Notes: generated by a model from the letters alone, not told the origin. A DNA stretch of 13,086 nt from Methanomicrobiales archaeon (GCA_012521035.1 JAAYND010000114.1:1-13086), one strand, 5' to 3'; shown: positions 1 through 7,058, counted from the stretch's first letter. Program-made: numbers and translations.

Positions 1-85
1 ATCAGGTTCATGCGGCACCCTCTGGTGACGCGGGATAATGAATGTTGGCCCAACGTATTTCGCTCGCAAAGTCGAATGATCAGGC

Positions 86-958
86 GTGATTGGCACCCTC
101 GATCCCCACCAGAACCAGCTTCTCAAGGCGATCCGGGAGGAAGGATGCACCAGGGAGACCGCCCGCCTCTTCCAGGACTTGATCCTCTCCCACTACCGCA
201 CTCACGGCCGCGACCTCCCCTGGCGGGAAACCACCGACCCCTATCATATCCTCGTATCCGAGGTCATGCTCCAGCAGACACAGGTCGAGCGGGTTCGCGC
301 GCGATACCCCGGGTTCCTTGAGCAGTTCCCTGACTTCGAGAGCCTTGCCCGCGCACCACAGAGCGACCTGTTGCTCGCCTGGCAGGGCATGGGCTACAAC
401 CGCCGTGCACTCTCGCTCAAGAAGACCGCCCGGCTGGTGGTAGACGACTACGGCGGCGACCTCCCGGCCGATGTCGAGATACTCAAAACCTTCCCCGGCA
501 TAGGTCATGCGACCGCATCGGCGATCTGTGCGTATGCGTTCAACATGCCGGTCGTCTACATCGAGACAAACATCAGGCGGATCTTCATCCATTTCTTCTT
601 CCAGGGCCGGGAAGGGATCCAGGACGATGATATACTCCCGCTCGTCGAGCAGACGCTCTACCGGGAGAATCCGCGGGAGTGGTATGGAGCGCTGATGGAC
701 TACGGCACAGTCCTGAAGGCGCGGGCGGCAAACCCGAACCGGCGGAGCGCGTCATACACCCGGCAGAGCCGGTTCGAGGGCTCCGACCGGCAGATCCGGG
801 GGAAGGCCCTCGCGCTGGTCCTCGAAGAAGAGACCATTACCGGAGAGGAGGTCGCGGCCCGTATCGGCGGGGATGCCGGTCGGATAAAGAGGATCCTCGG
901 CGACCTGGAGAGGGAGGGGTTCATAGCAGAGGAGGGTGGGGCGTACTCCTGCCGGTGA
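86..958 (+). CDS. MutY-like HhH-GPD adenine/mismatch DNA glycosylase, Fe-S-less type
   Basis: Predicted base-excision-repair glycosylase of 290 residues. The MutY/Nth core is clear: a DLPWR segment, the MutY-type SEVMLQQTQV motif (Glu59 matches the catalytic Glu that protonates adenine), and a helix-hairpin-helix FPGIGHATASA at about 136-146. Two departures are visible. The position normally holding the catalytic Asp reads YIETNIRR, so Glu160 replaces Asp. The C-terminal segment that carries four cluster cysteines in Nth/MutY has none (only Cys21, Cys148 and Cys289 in the whole protein). After about residue 237 the sequence looks like a winged helix instead of the NUDIX-like oxoG-reading domain of bacterial MutY. 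Similar cluster-free relatives are known in archaea and bacteria. The start is GTG at 86, with no upstream in-frame start supported and no strong SD; a GTATTT element at 55-60 could serve a leaderless start. The 3' end overlaps the convergent FAS1 gene by 38 bp. Substrate (A opposite G/oxoG or T:G) cannot be told from sequence. Confidence 0.85.
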   Translation: MIGTLDPHQNQLLKAIREEGCTRETARLFQDLILSHYRTHGRDLPWRETTDPYHILVSEVMLQQTQVERVRARYPGFLEQFPDFESLARAPQSDLLLAWQGMGYNRRALSLKKTARLVVDDYGGDLPADVEILKTFPGIGHATASAICAYAFNMPVVYIETNIRRIFIHFFFQGREGIQDDDILPLVEQTLYRENPREWYGALMDYGTVLKARAANPNRRSASYTRQSRFEGSDRQIRGKALALVLEEETITGEEVAARIGGDAGRIKRILGDLEREGFIAEEGGAYSCR

Positions 959-1406
959 GGCGGGGCCGGCCGCTACACGACAGCCACCCTGATCCCGGGG
1001 GCAGGAGGAGCATGGAGACAGCGTGGCAGATCCCGTTTGTGCACCAGGCGTTGGTCTCTACTACCGGGGCATCGTTGACCGTCATGCCCCCCGGTGTAAC
1101 ATCCACGGTCAGATCCTCTCCCTGGAGCGACCGCAGGGCCCGTATCCCGAGCAGGTCTGCAACAGAATGCACCCCCGGGACGATATGGTAGTTGACGACA
1201 GCGATGAGCCGGTCGGCGTCACCCCGGATCGAGTCGAGTTCCGCTCGCGGTACCGCCTGGAGGGCATCATCATTCGGGGCGAAGACCGTGTAGGGCCCTT
1301 CCGCCCTTAACCGCTCCTCCATTCCGGCTCTCTGTATGAGGTCCAGGAACACGGTGAACGCACCCGATTCCTGCAGGGTTACAAATATGCTCTTCAATCG
1401 TATCAC
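921..1406 (-). CDS. FAS1 (fasciclin) domain protein, copy A
   Basis: A single FAS1 domain fills most of the 161 residues. The first FAS1 box is seen as YTVFAPNDDALQAVP, the YH box as NYHIVPGVHS, and the C-terminal part as GMTVNDAPVVETNAWCTNGICHA followed by LLLPP. There is no signal peptide, transmembrane segment or lipobox, so the protein appears cytoplasmic although the family is best known for cell-surface adhesion. It lies 43 bp downstream of copy B and is probably cotranscribed with it. The start is uncertain: GTG at 1406 gives this length, but TTG at 1397 is preceded by GGTGAT, a good match to the archaeal anti-SD, and would align the N-terminus with the MKSI start of copy B. The last 30 or so residues are low-complexity, and their coding region overlaps the convergent glycosylase gene. 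The specific role is unknown. Confidence 0.8.
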   Translation of the reverse strand: MIRLKSIFVTLQESGAFTVFLDLIQRAGMEERLRAEGPYTVFAPNDDALQAVPRAELDSIRGDADRLIAVVNYHIVPGVHSVADLLGIRALRSLQGEDLTVDVTPGGMTVNDAPVVETNAWCTNGICHAVSMLLLPPGSGWLSCSGRPRLTGRSTPHPPLL

Positions 1407-1449
1407 CGCACAGGCGATCGTAACCGGTGACGGGCGGCCGGACGCAGGA

Positions 1450-1884
1450 TCAGACCGACCGCGTCACCCGCGCATCGACCGCCCGGGGTATGAGCACGCG
1501 ATCGATGATGTGGTAAATGCCGTCTGTGCATTCAGTGTCCGGATAGATAATGGTAGCATCATTCACCAGAACTCCTTCAGGTGATGATGTAATATCCAGG
1601 TGATCCCCCTGGAGGGTCCTGATCGCCTCCATCCGTGCCAGCTCGCGCGCGGTGAGCTTCCCCTGGACCACATGGTACATGATCATATCTCTAAGTCTCT
1701 CCCGATCGTTCGCGATGGCCTCAACCTTTTCCACCGGGATCTTCGTATATGCCACATTTCCAGGGATAAACATTGTATATGGCCCCCTCTCCGGGAGGAA
1801 CTCTGCCGCATCTCCTGCATCCGCTATCCTCGAAGAGATGCTCAACCGGCTATCCTCCCGGGCTGTCTCGATTATACTCTTCAT
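1450..1884 (-). CDS. FAS1 (fasciclin) domain protein, copy B
   Basis: A 144-residue single-domain FAS1 protein. It shows YTMFIPGNVAYTKIP for the first box, MYHVVQGKLTA for the YH box, and the GVLVNDATIIYPD...TDGIYHIIDRVLIP tail. The reading frame stays open another 80 codons upstream, but ATG at 1884 is chosen because it has a GGAGGA Shine-Dalgarno (plus-strand 1891-1896) at 6 nt spacing, a TATA element further upstream, and because the domain starts at once with MKSIIETA, parallel to copy C. No signal peptide or membrane anchor is seen. It is followed 43 bp later by copy A in the same direction. The function is not known; FAS1 domains mediate protein or surface binding, but these copies lack export signals. 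Confidence 0.85.
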   Translation of the reverse strand: MKSIIETAREDSRLSISSRIADAGDAAEFLPERGPYTMFIPGNVAYTKIPVEKVEAIANDRERLRDMIMYHVVQGKLTARELARMEAIRTLQGDHLDITSSPEGVLVNDATIIYPDTECTDGIYHIIDRVLIPRAVDARVTRSV

Positions 1885-1926
1885 AAGCTGTCCTCCAGAT
1901 GAGCACGGGAGAGGATCACTCTGCAT

Positions 1927-1940
1927 GATATATAATATTG
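1927..1940 (-). promoter_or_regulatory. TATA box of FAS1 copy B
   Basis: On the minus strand this reads CAATATTATATATC, a strong archaeal TATA element in an otherwise GC-rich context. Its centre lies about 48 nt upstream of the ATG at 1884. That predicts a start site near 1905 and a 5' UTR of about 20 nt, which includes the GGAGGA Shine-Dalgarno. Confidence 0.6.
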
Positions 1941-1949
1941 CGGTCAGGA

Positions 1950-2005
1950 GGCGCCGGCCGGTGTGATGGCATGGCGCCGGCCGGTGTGATGGCATGGCGC
2001 CGGCC
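1950..2005. repeat. GC-rich 23-bp tandem repeat, 2.4 copies
   Basis: Two exact head-to-tail copies of a 23-bp unit (1950-1972 and 1973-1995) are followed by the first 10 bp of a third (1996-2005, GGCGCCGGCC). Each unit begins with the overlapping palindromes GGCGCC and GCCGGC and ends in GTGTGATGGCAT. It lies just upstream of the copy B TATA box. Confidence 0.9.
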
Positions 2006-2207
2006 AGGCACCTGGGGAGCATACCGGCTCGCAGACAGCCCGGAAAGGTGCGGTGAATCCTCGAAATAGCTTCTCCCTTCTCCCCGGCATACCCCCTCAC
2101 GCCGGGCCCCTGGAATCTCTTCAAAAGACCAGAACTCTCGTATTCTGGTGACCGGGGATCGGACTCTCATTCTGGCCGGAAAGAAGATCGGGAAAGGTTG
2201 AGGGCGG

Positions 2208-2651
2208 TTATCCAGCCGTCGTGTAGGCTTCAAAGGCCTGTGAGAGCGTCGCGAAGGGGACGCTATCGAGGGCGTGGATGATCCCGTTATCCGCCTCCAT
2301 ATCCCCCTCGATCACGAGAGCCTCATCCACCGCCGTGCCCTGCCCGGTCTGCCTGACCGCGATGAAGTTCCCCTCGACGGTCTTTGTGACGTTTCGCGCG
2401 AGCAGTGCATCAAGCGTACAGCGGTGCCCTCCGATCGTGAAGAAATCAATGAGGTGTGAGAGCAACTGCCTGTCATTCAGTATCATCGCCCGGTTCGGTT
2501 CAGGTATCGCATCCCACGCCGAATCGACCGGGGCAAAGAACGTCATCGGTCCATCAACCAGCAGTTTCTCCTCCTCGCCGAGAGTCTGGATGATATCGAC
2601 AAGACGGCCAAATCTGCCGTCATTCTTCAGGATCTCAAAGATCTTCGCCAT
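2208..2651 (-). CDS. FAS1 (fasciclin) domain protein, copy C
   Basis: A 147-residue, single-domain, divergent FAS1 protein. The first box is MTFFAPVDSAWDAIP and the tail GTAVDEALVIEGDMEADNGIIHALD is recognisable, but the YH box has become DFFTIGGHRCT, so the most conserved Tyr-His pair is lost. The ATG at 2651 is well supported: an AAGGAGGT Shine-Dalgarno (plus-strand 2659-2666) sits 7 nt away and a TATA element lies near 2697. No signal peptide or membrane segment is present. It heads the FAS1 group; copy B follows 323 bp downstream under its own promoter. The three copies look like an old duplication, since sequence identity outside the FAS1 boxes is low. Confidence 0.82.
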   Translation of the reverse strand: MAKIFEILKNDGRFGRLVDIIQTLGEEEKLLVDGPMTFFAPVDSAWDAIPEPNRAMILNDRQLLSHLIDFFTIGGHRCTLDALLARNVTKTVEGNFIAVRQTGQGTAVDEALVIEGDMEADNGIIHALDSVPFATLSQAFEAYTTAG

Positions 2652-2658
2652 GCCAGGT

Positions 2659-2710
2659 ACCTCCTTATGGGAGTTCCCTCATGGCAGTTATCGCATATAT
2701 TGGTTGGTAC
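2659..2710 (-). promoter_or_regulatory. Promoter and Shine-Dalgarno of FAS1 copy C
   Basis: The minus strand shows CCAACCAATATATGC (TATA core at 2693-2701) about 46 nt upstream of the ATG, then AAGGAGGT at 2659-2666. It separates the FAS1 group from the upstream marker 9/CitG/DUF447 operon, which ends at 2768. Confidence 0.55.
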
Positions 2711-2767
2711 AACAGAAATGACAGATAGACATACGCCTGATTCTTCGCCGGGATCCCACAATAAACC

Positions 2768-3343
2768 CTACCCGGGAGCCCGATCGCTCATGTACTCCCT
2801 GAGAAGTTCAAGTGCCTCCCACTCCCGGGGGCCCCCGCACTTCCGGATAAGCCCGGTGTGGTGCTCGATCAACTGCCCGAGCCAGGGATCGTGGTTCCTG
2901 ACGTAGCGGGTGGCGTGGACCGTTGCATCCACGACACTGGCAAAACCCCGGTTCACCGGGTGCAACCGGAGCCCGAGCACCTCCTCTTTTAAGGGGATGA
3001 GCCTGACGATGATCGCCTCATCGCTCGACCGCTCAACGTCAGCGGCAAACGCGGCCCAGGCCTCCACGTCGCGGAGGCGGGAGACGACCAGTCCGTTGAT
3101 CTCCTCCCTGACGAAGTCCTCCGGGGGCAGGTCGTCAAATGCGGTCCTGACGTAGAGCACCGGGTCGAAGACGAAGTTTGCCACCACCCAGCGGTCCCGG
3201 GCAACGTTCCGGGCGGTATGGCTCCCCCGGAAGAGGACCATATGAAGAGAACCTTTCCGGTTGATGATCCCCATGGGGGCGGCGTTGCAGTCAGAAGTCG
3301 CTATAACCTCGTTGATCCCTTCAGCTAGGAGTCCCACTGCCAC
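2768..3343 (-). CDS. DUF447 family protein (predicted flavin-binding split barrel)
   Basis: A 191-residue protein recognised as the archaeal DUF447 family by its N-terminal LLAEGINEVIATS, the following NAAPMGI, and FRGSHTARNVARDRWVVANF. The family resembles the FMN-binding split-barrel fold in its first half; the helical C-terminal half carries VNRGFASVVDATVHATRY. The biochemical reaction is not established. From memory, relatives of DUF447 and of the CitG-like neighbour both occur in the tetrahydromethanopterin-linked gene set of methylotrophic bacteria, which suggests a role in C1 cofactor synthesis (inference). The GTG start at 3343 overlaps the end of the CitG-like gene by 19 bp and has a GGAGGGG tract just upstream; a second GTG lies two codons inside. 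It is the last gene of the operon. Confidence 0.8.
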   Translation of the reverse strand: MAVGLLAEGINEVIATSDCNAAPMGIINRKGSLHMVLFRGSHTARNVARDRWVVANFVFDPVLYVRTAFDDLPPEDFVREEINGLVVSRLRDVEAWAAFAADVERSSDEAIIVRLIPLKEEVLGLRLHPVNRGFASVVDATVHATRYVRNHDPWLGQLIEHHTGLIRKCGGPREWEALELLREYMSDRAPG

Positions 3344-4149
3344 CCCTCCCCGAGCGCCACGTATATGCCGGCGATGGTGATATCAGCGATCGAGCCCGGG
3401 TTGATCCCGTCTTCGACGCACTCCGCATCAAAGGCACAGAGATCGCGCTCGCCGCGGAGCACCTCGCCTGCACACCGCATCGTCCTCTCCGCGACACGGA
3501 CCCCGTGCTTCTTTGCGATGAATGTATCCGGCTCCGATGCGAGGAGGTCAAGAAACGTCCGGACGATCGCCTCCCGACCATGCCCGTGCGCACGGAGCAG
3601 GTCAGCGCATCGGCGGGTCAGGCAAAACCCGTTCGTCCACTCCCGGGCGACCATATCCCGGGGGGCCGAGTATGCCATGATATCGGCAAGGGTCATGCCT
3701 CTCTCCCTGATCGCGGCGATGGAGGCCGGATCGTTCACATCCAGGTCATCGCTCTCCCCCACCCGGACCTCCGTGAGGCCGAACGCCGCATAAAAGTCGA
3801 TCGCATCCTGAACGTCGGTTCCGGCCACGACCCGGCACGCCCCCTTGATATCTCCCCCGAGGATGAGGGGTATGAGGAGGATGAACGCCCCGAAGTGGGT
3901 GTTTCCTCCGGAGTGGCCGTTGGTGAGCATGACTGCCTCCCTGATCAGGCTCCCGACGCGGCCGCCCGTCCTCTCCGCCGCCTCAAAGGCCGGTCGGGCG
4001 AGGATGGTTGATGCGAGGAAGTGTTCGAGGCGGGTATCGGAATAATCATGACACCGGTCCACGTTCCCGGGTTTCGGGTAGGCGCAGACCTCAAGCATCA
4101 TCGCCATCTGCGCCCGTTCAGCGCGACTCATCAACGGGTTCTTCTCCAT
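3325..4149 (-). CDS. CitG-like triphosphoribosyl-dephospho-CoA synthase family protein
   Basis: A 274-residue member of the family of CitG, the enzyme that condenses ATP with dephospho-CoA to make the citrate lyase prosthetic-group precursor. Seen here are EVCAYPKPGNVDRCHDY (about 21-37), TNGHSGGNTHFGAFILLIPL (about 76-95) and a late GINPGSIADITIAGIYVALG. No citrate lyase genes are nearby. In methanogens such proteins more likely act on another cofactor, and the flanking marker 9 and DUF447 genes support that (inference). The start at 4149 overlaps the marker 9 gene by 32 bp and has AGGT upstream; ATG at 4131 (residue 7) is an alternative with a smaller overlap. The 3' end overlaps DUF447 by 19 bp, so the three genes are probably translationally coupled. 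Confidence 0.82.
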   Translation of the reverse strand: MEKNPLMSRAERAQMAMMLEVCAYPKPGNVDRCHDYSDTRLEHFLASTILARPAFEAAERTGGRVGSLIREAVMLTNGHSGGNTHFGAFILLIPLILGGDIKGACRVVAGTDVQDAIDFYAAFGLTEVRVGESDDLDVNDPASIAAIRERGMTLADIMAYSAPRDMVAREWTNGFCLTRRCADLLRAHGHGREAIVRTFLDLLASEPDTFIAKKHGVRVAERTMRCAGEVLRGERDLCAFDAECVEDGINPGSIADITIAGIYVALGEGWQWDS

Positions 4150-5257
4150 TGAATAACCTGTTCATGATCTCCGTGGCCAGATGATGCTTGCACCGCATGT
4201 AGTCCTTCGCAGAGAGACCGGTCTCGTTAAGCGTCATATTCCTGAACATACAGGGCGAACTGATCTTGCAACACCAGGCGAGACTTCCAAAACAGGTATT
4301 CTTTCCCGCCTCAAGCGGAGTGCCCTTCACCAGGTCCTGCTTGAGTTTCAGGTAGTCATTCCGGGATAACCCGACCTTCTCAAGGGTCGGGAGGAGCGGG
4401 CAGGGCTTCACCGGCATACAGCAGAAAGCGAGTGCCCTGATATCGCCGCCGCGACAGAGCTGTTTTGGGGCGTTATACCACCCGCCCTCATCGGCCGACC
4501 GGGTGATGGCTGCATCCAGGCCGGAGAGTGTCCAGGGGTCGGACTTCCGCGCGAGTGAGACGAGATCGGCACCATGAGAGAAGACATCCATCACACGGTC
4601 AAACGTCGTTATCGAGTTGTTTGCTATCAGCGTCAGGGGGGAGGCGTTCCGTATCTGGCGGATCTTGCTGTGCCCGTAGTCCATCAGGTCCACGTGGAGT
4701 ATATCCGCCCCCGCCCTCCAGATAGCCCGGGTGAGGGCAACGTCATCGGCGGCGATCCCGGCCCGGATCTTCACCGATACCGTCACATCCTCCGCCTTCA
4801 GGGCGCGGATGATCTCGACGAGGCGCGCCGGGTGTTGCAGGAGGAACTCGCCGCACCCGGCCTCGATCATCGCCGGTTGCCGGCAGTGAGCATCTACCTC
4901 ATAGACCACCCGATCCTCAAAGACGCCTGCAACATCAGCGTAGGCAGCAGGGGTGCTCCCACGTAGATTGATGCCGGTCACCACATCGCTCTCTTTCAGG
5001 GCATCGATCTGCTGTCCCAGTTCTTCCAGGGGGTCGTCATACAAAAACTCTTTACGACCCTCCTCTGCCATCCGCCGGCTTGCATCGAGGGTAGGGCCGT
5101 CGATAGAGTAACCGCCGATGAAGGCAACCCCGATATGAGCCGCTCGCTCAAGGACGTAGGCTGCATCCACAACACCGGCCATGGATGCGATCGCCACCGG
5201 CGTCTTTACGATCCGATCGTTTATGAGGAGCTCAAAACGATCATATGCTTCCATCAT
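4118..5257 (-). CDS. Methanogenesis marker 9 protein: Dus-like TIM barrel plus duplicated Cys-rich domain
   Basis: Methanogenesis marker 9 protein, 379 residues from the chosen start. The N-terminal two thirds looks like an FMN TIM barrel of the dihydrouridine synthase/dihydroorotate dehydrogenase type: VKTPVAIASMAG at the start, VSVKIRAGI, ILHVDLMDYGH, and LIANNSITT followed by GADLVSLARK. The C-terminal 110 or so residues form the marker 9 domain, which is internally duplicated. Repeat 1 has Cys268, Cys279, Cys280 and Cys286; repeat 2 has Cys322, Cys329, Cys330 and Cys336. Each is followed by a GLSxxDY segment. These cysteines probably bind metal or Fe-S clusters. The frame is open to a GTG at 5323, but those extra 22 residues do not look like family sequence; ATG at 5257 or 5254 fits the ERFELLINDR-type start. 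No SD is seen, and CAATATCC about 30 nt upstream could be a TATA for a leaderless mRNA. It is the first gene of the operon. The substrate is unknown. Confidence 0.82.
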   Translation of the reverse strand: MMEAYDRFELLINDRIVKTPVAIASMAGVVDAAYVLERAAHIGVAFIGGYSIDGPTLDASRRMAEEGRKEFLYDDPLEELGQQIDALKESDVVTGINLRGSTPAAYADVAGVFEDRVVYEVDAHCRQPAMIEAGCGEFLLQHPARLVEIIRALKAEDVTVSVKIRAGIAADDVALTRAIWRAGADILHVDLMDYGHSKIRQIRNASPLTLIANNSITTFDRVMDVFSHGADLVSLARKSDPWTLSGLDAAITRSADEGGWYNAPKQLCRGGDIRALAFCCMPVKPCPLLPTLEKVGLSRNDYLKLKQDLVKGTPLEAGKNTCFGSLAWCCKISSPCMFRNMTLNETGLSAKDYMRCKHHLATEIMNRLFNGEEPVDESR

Positions 5258-5430
5258 ACTTCTATACCCATTGGTGGTTTGAGTGGATATTGATTTGTAT
5301 CGGACGCGCACCAGAGACTCCACCCGTGCCGGGAGCGAGTCCCCGGATCACCCCGCGGACCCGGAGCTGATATCTGCAGGAGGCGATCTCCAGATCAAAC
5401 CCTCTCACCATGTAGATCGGGGGCCGGAAA

Positions 5431-5483
5431 CTAAAAAACAATCGTTAGCTATTTTAATGTAGTATCGTATTACCTTGTACTGT
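5431..5483 (+). promoter_or_regulatory. cfb operon promoter, probably leaderless
   Basis: An AT-rich patch interrupts GC-rich DNA: CTAAAAAACA at 5431-5440 and TATTTTAA at 5450-5457. The second element is centred about 30 nt before the ATG at 5484. No Shine-Dalgarno precedes that ATG, so a leaderless or near-leaderless transcript is likely. An imperfect 15-bp palindrome, GTAGTATCGTATTAC (5459-5473), sits between the TATA-like element and the start codon and could be an operator. The rest of the 5258-5430 gap shows only weak inverted repeats such as ATCTG/CAGAT at 5372-5395. Confidence 0.5.
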
Positions 5484-5891
5484 ATGAGTAAAATTGGAAT
5501 GCTACTGGTAGGACACGGGAGCAAGCTCCCCTACAACAAGGAATTGATCGAGGCCACTGCGGAGTTTATCGCAGAGAAAGCCAGCGAATATATCGTCAAA
5601 CCCGGCTTTATGAGCATCAACACGCCATCGGTCGAGGACCAGCTCGATGCATTCCGGGCAGAAGATATCGATATGCTGGTCGTCGTCCCGCTCTTCCTCG
5701 CGAGGGGTATCCACATCGACAAGGATATTCCAAAGCTCCTCGGTCTCCCGGAGAGGGGGAAGAAGGGTACGTTCAAGACGAACGGGAAAGAGATACCTCT
5801 TGTTTACGCAGACCCTATCGGCAGCGACCCTCTCCTCGCCGAACTGATGCTGAAGAACGCTGCCGACGCTATCGCCGAGCTGGATCACTGA
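5484..5891 (+). CDS. cfbA: Sirohydrochlorin nickelochelatase CfbA
   Basis: A short 135-residue CbiX-type chelatase that inserts Ni2+ into sirohydrochlorin, the first committed step of F430 synthesis. The motifs are GMLLVGHGS at the N-terminus (His11) and VVVPLFLARGIHIDKDIP, with His77 as the second metal ligand. The single-domain length is that of the homodimeric archaeal small chelatases (CbiXS), about half of the two-domain bacterial CbiX/CbiK. It lacks the His-rich loop found in some homologs. ATG at 5484 is chosen over an in-frame TTG at 5475, because MSKIGMLLVGHGS matches the family and the extra codons add only three residues with no SD. It is first in cfbA-cfbE-cfbD-cfbB, with 6 bp to cfbE. 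Cobalt chelation for cobamide synthesis is a possible side activity, but the neighbours make nickel the main assignment. Confidence 0.93.
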   Translation: MSKIGMLLVGHGSKLPYNKELIEATAEFIAEKASEYIVKPGFMSINTPSVEDQLDAFRAEDIDMLVVVPLFLARGIHIDKDIPKLLGLPERGKKGTFKTNGKEIPLVYADPIGSDPLLAELMLKNAADAIAELDH

Positions 5892-5897
5892 CGGATC

Positions 5898-7058
5898 ATG
5901 CACATCCTGGTGCTGGATACCATCCACGGCGGGGCCGAACTTGCCCGGGCGCTCCGTGATTCCGGCCACCAGGTGGATGAGGTAGACGTCTACCGGAAAG
6001 CAGGCGGTATTTCGGTAGAGGAGGCGCTCAGGCGGTCCTATGATCTTGTCACCGCACCGGTCCACCTCGACCCGACCCACCCCCTCCTGGAGCGGCACGG
6101 CCCCGCAGTCTCCCACCACGAGATGGTGGGATGGATCATCAGGGGACGGCGTACCCCTCACCCTTTCATCGAGATCACCGGATCGCGGGGGAAGACCACC
6201 ACCGCCCACGCTCTCGCCTCGCTGATGCCGGGCCCGGGTATCCTGCATACGTCGACCGGGACATACCGCTACCCGGAGAGGGAGTGCCTCTGGAAGCGGA
6301 GCATCACGCCTGCATCCCTTATCCCTGCGGCGCGCGAAGCCCGACGTATCGGGGGCTGGTTCATCGCCGAGGAGTCACTCGGTGTCACTGGCGCCGGGGA
6401 TGTCGCGGTGCTGACCTCGCCGGATGACTACCCGATCGCGGCAGGCAAAAAAAGCGCGATCACCGAGAAGTGCCGGCTGCTCTCCCGGGCGAGAAACGTG
6501 GTCCTCCCGCCGGGAATCACCCTCCCGAGGAGGACGGTAGCCATTGATGATGTTGTATCTTTCGACGGCACGACCTGCCGGTATGCGCGGGGCAGGATCG
6601 CGGGCACGTTTGGAAACCCGCTCTGCCTGCTTACGGGCTACCGCACACCCCTCGCGCTCGCAGCCACGACCGCCTGCGTGCTCGGGATCGATCCCCGACT
6701 ACTTCGGTGGTTTATCGCCCTGCCCGGCCGGATGGCGAGCAGGTGGGAAGGGGACCGGGTGATCGTGGACAACGCAAACAGCGGGACGAACGTGGAGACC
6801 ACCGTTGAGGCTGCCCGCTACGCGCGGGCTCTCTCGGGTGGTGGCGACCTGACGCTCGTCATCGGCGAGGAAGCGCGCGCGATCTGTGAGGGGTTCTCAC
6901 CGGAAGAGATCGCGCGCGCGGTATCAGCCGTCGGCCCGACAGCGACCGTCTACGTCGGGGAAGGGCATGAGGCGGCCACGCTCGATGAAGGGCTCGCCCG
7001 GGCTCAAGAGATCACACCCGCAGGTGCTATCGTCCTCGCGGTGAAGACATGGAGATAG
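5898..7058 (+). CDS. cfbE: Coenzyme F430 synthetase CfbE (Mur ligase-like)
   Basis: A 386-residue Mur-ligase-family enzyme. It has an N-terminal substrate domain (about 1-85), a P-loop IEITGSRGKTTT (Gly95-Thr101), a central ATPase domain with AEESLGVTGAG and LTSPDDYP, and a C-terminal domain with VIVDNANSGTNVETT and LVIGEE. CfbE performs the last step, ATP-dependent closure of the six-membered carbocyclic ring that converts 15,17(3)-seco-F430-17(3)-acid to F430. The P-loop, length and position directly after cfbA and before cfbD make this assignment strong; a peptidoglycan or pseudomurein role is unlikely in this context. ATG at 5898 lies 6 bp after cfbA. The only SD-like element is weak, so translation may depend on coupling to the upstream gene. 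Confidence 0.92.
   Translation: MHILVLDTIHGGAELARALRDSGHQVDEVDVYRKAGGISVEEALRRSYDLVTAPVHLDPTHPLLERHGPAVSHHEMVGWIIRGRRTPHPFIEITGSRGKTTTAHALASLMPGPGILHTSTGTYRYPERECLWKRSITPASLIPAAREARRIGGWFIAEESLGVTGAGDVAVLTSPDDYPIAAGKKSAITEKCRLLSRARNVVLPPGITLPRRTVAIDDVVSFDGTTCRYARGRIAGTFGNPLCLLTGYRTPLALAATTACVLGIDPRLLRWFIALPGRMASRWEGDRVIVDNANSGTNVETTVEAARYARALSGGGDLTLVIGEEARAICEGFSPEEIARAVSAVGPTATVYVGEGHEAATLDEGLARAQEITPAGAIVLAVKTWR

Larger units (their letters stand above)
1885..2207. other. Intergenic region between FAS1 copies C and B
   Basis: There is no convincing gene here; open frames exist but look like GC-rich shadow frames. It holds the SD and TATA of copy B near 1891-1940, the 23-bp tandem repeat at 1950-2005, and two modest inverted repeats that might end copy C transcription: CCAGAA/TTCTGG (2129-2134 and 2143-2148) and CCCGGC/GCCGGG (2083-2088 and 2101-2106). 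Confidence 0.6.

Noticed and set aside
44..54. GTTGG-C-CCAAC inverted repeat upstream of the glycosylase gene
   Set aside because: Only 5 bp per arm in 85 bp of upstream sequence; too weak to call an operator or terminator without comparison.
10..321. A plus-strand open frame of 103 codons overlapping the glycosylase start
   Set aside because: It runs in another frame through the conserved DLPWR-to-SEVMLQQ part of the glycosylase, and its Pro/Arg-rich translation resembles a shadow frame.
1950..2005. The tandem repeat as a CRISPR array remnant
   Set aside because: The units are directly contiguous with no spacers, only 2.4 copies exist, and no cas genes are present.
5502..6248. A 248-codon open frame on the minus strand opposite cfbA and cfbE
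   Set aside because: It is antisense to two clear F430 genes, has no recognisable motifs, and long antisense frames are expected at this GC content. The same holds for minus-strand frames at 7335-8060, 8033-8776 and 8930-9538.
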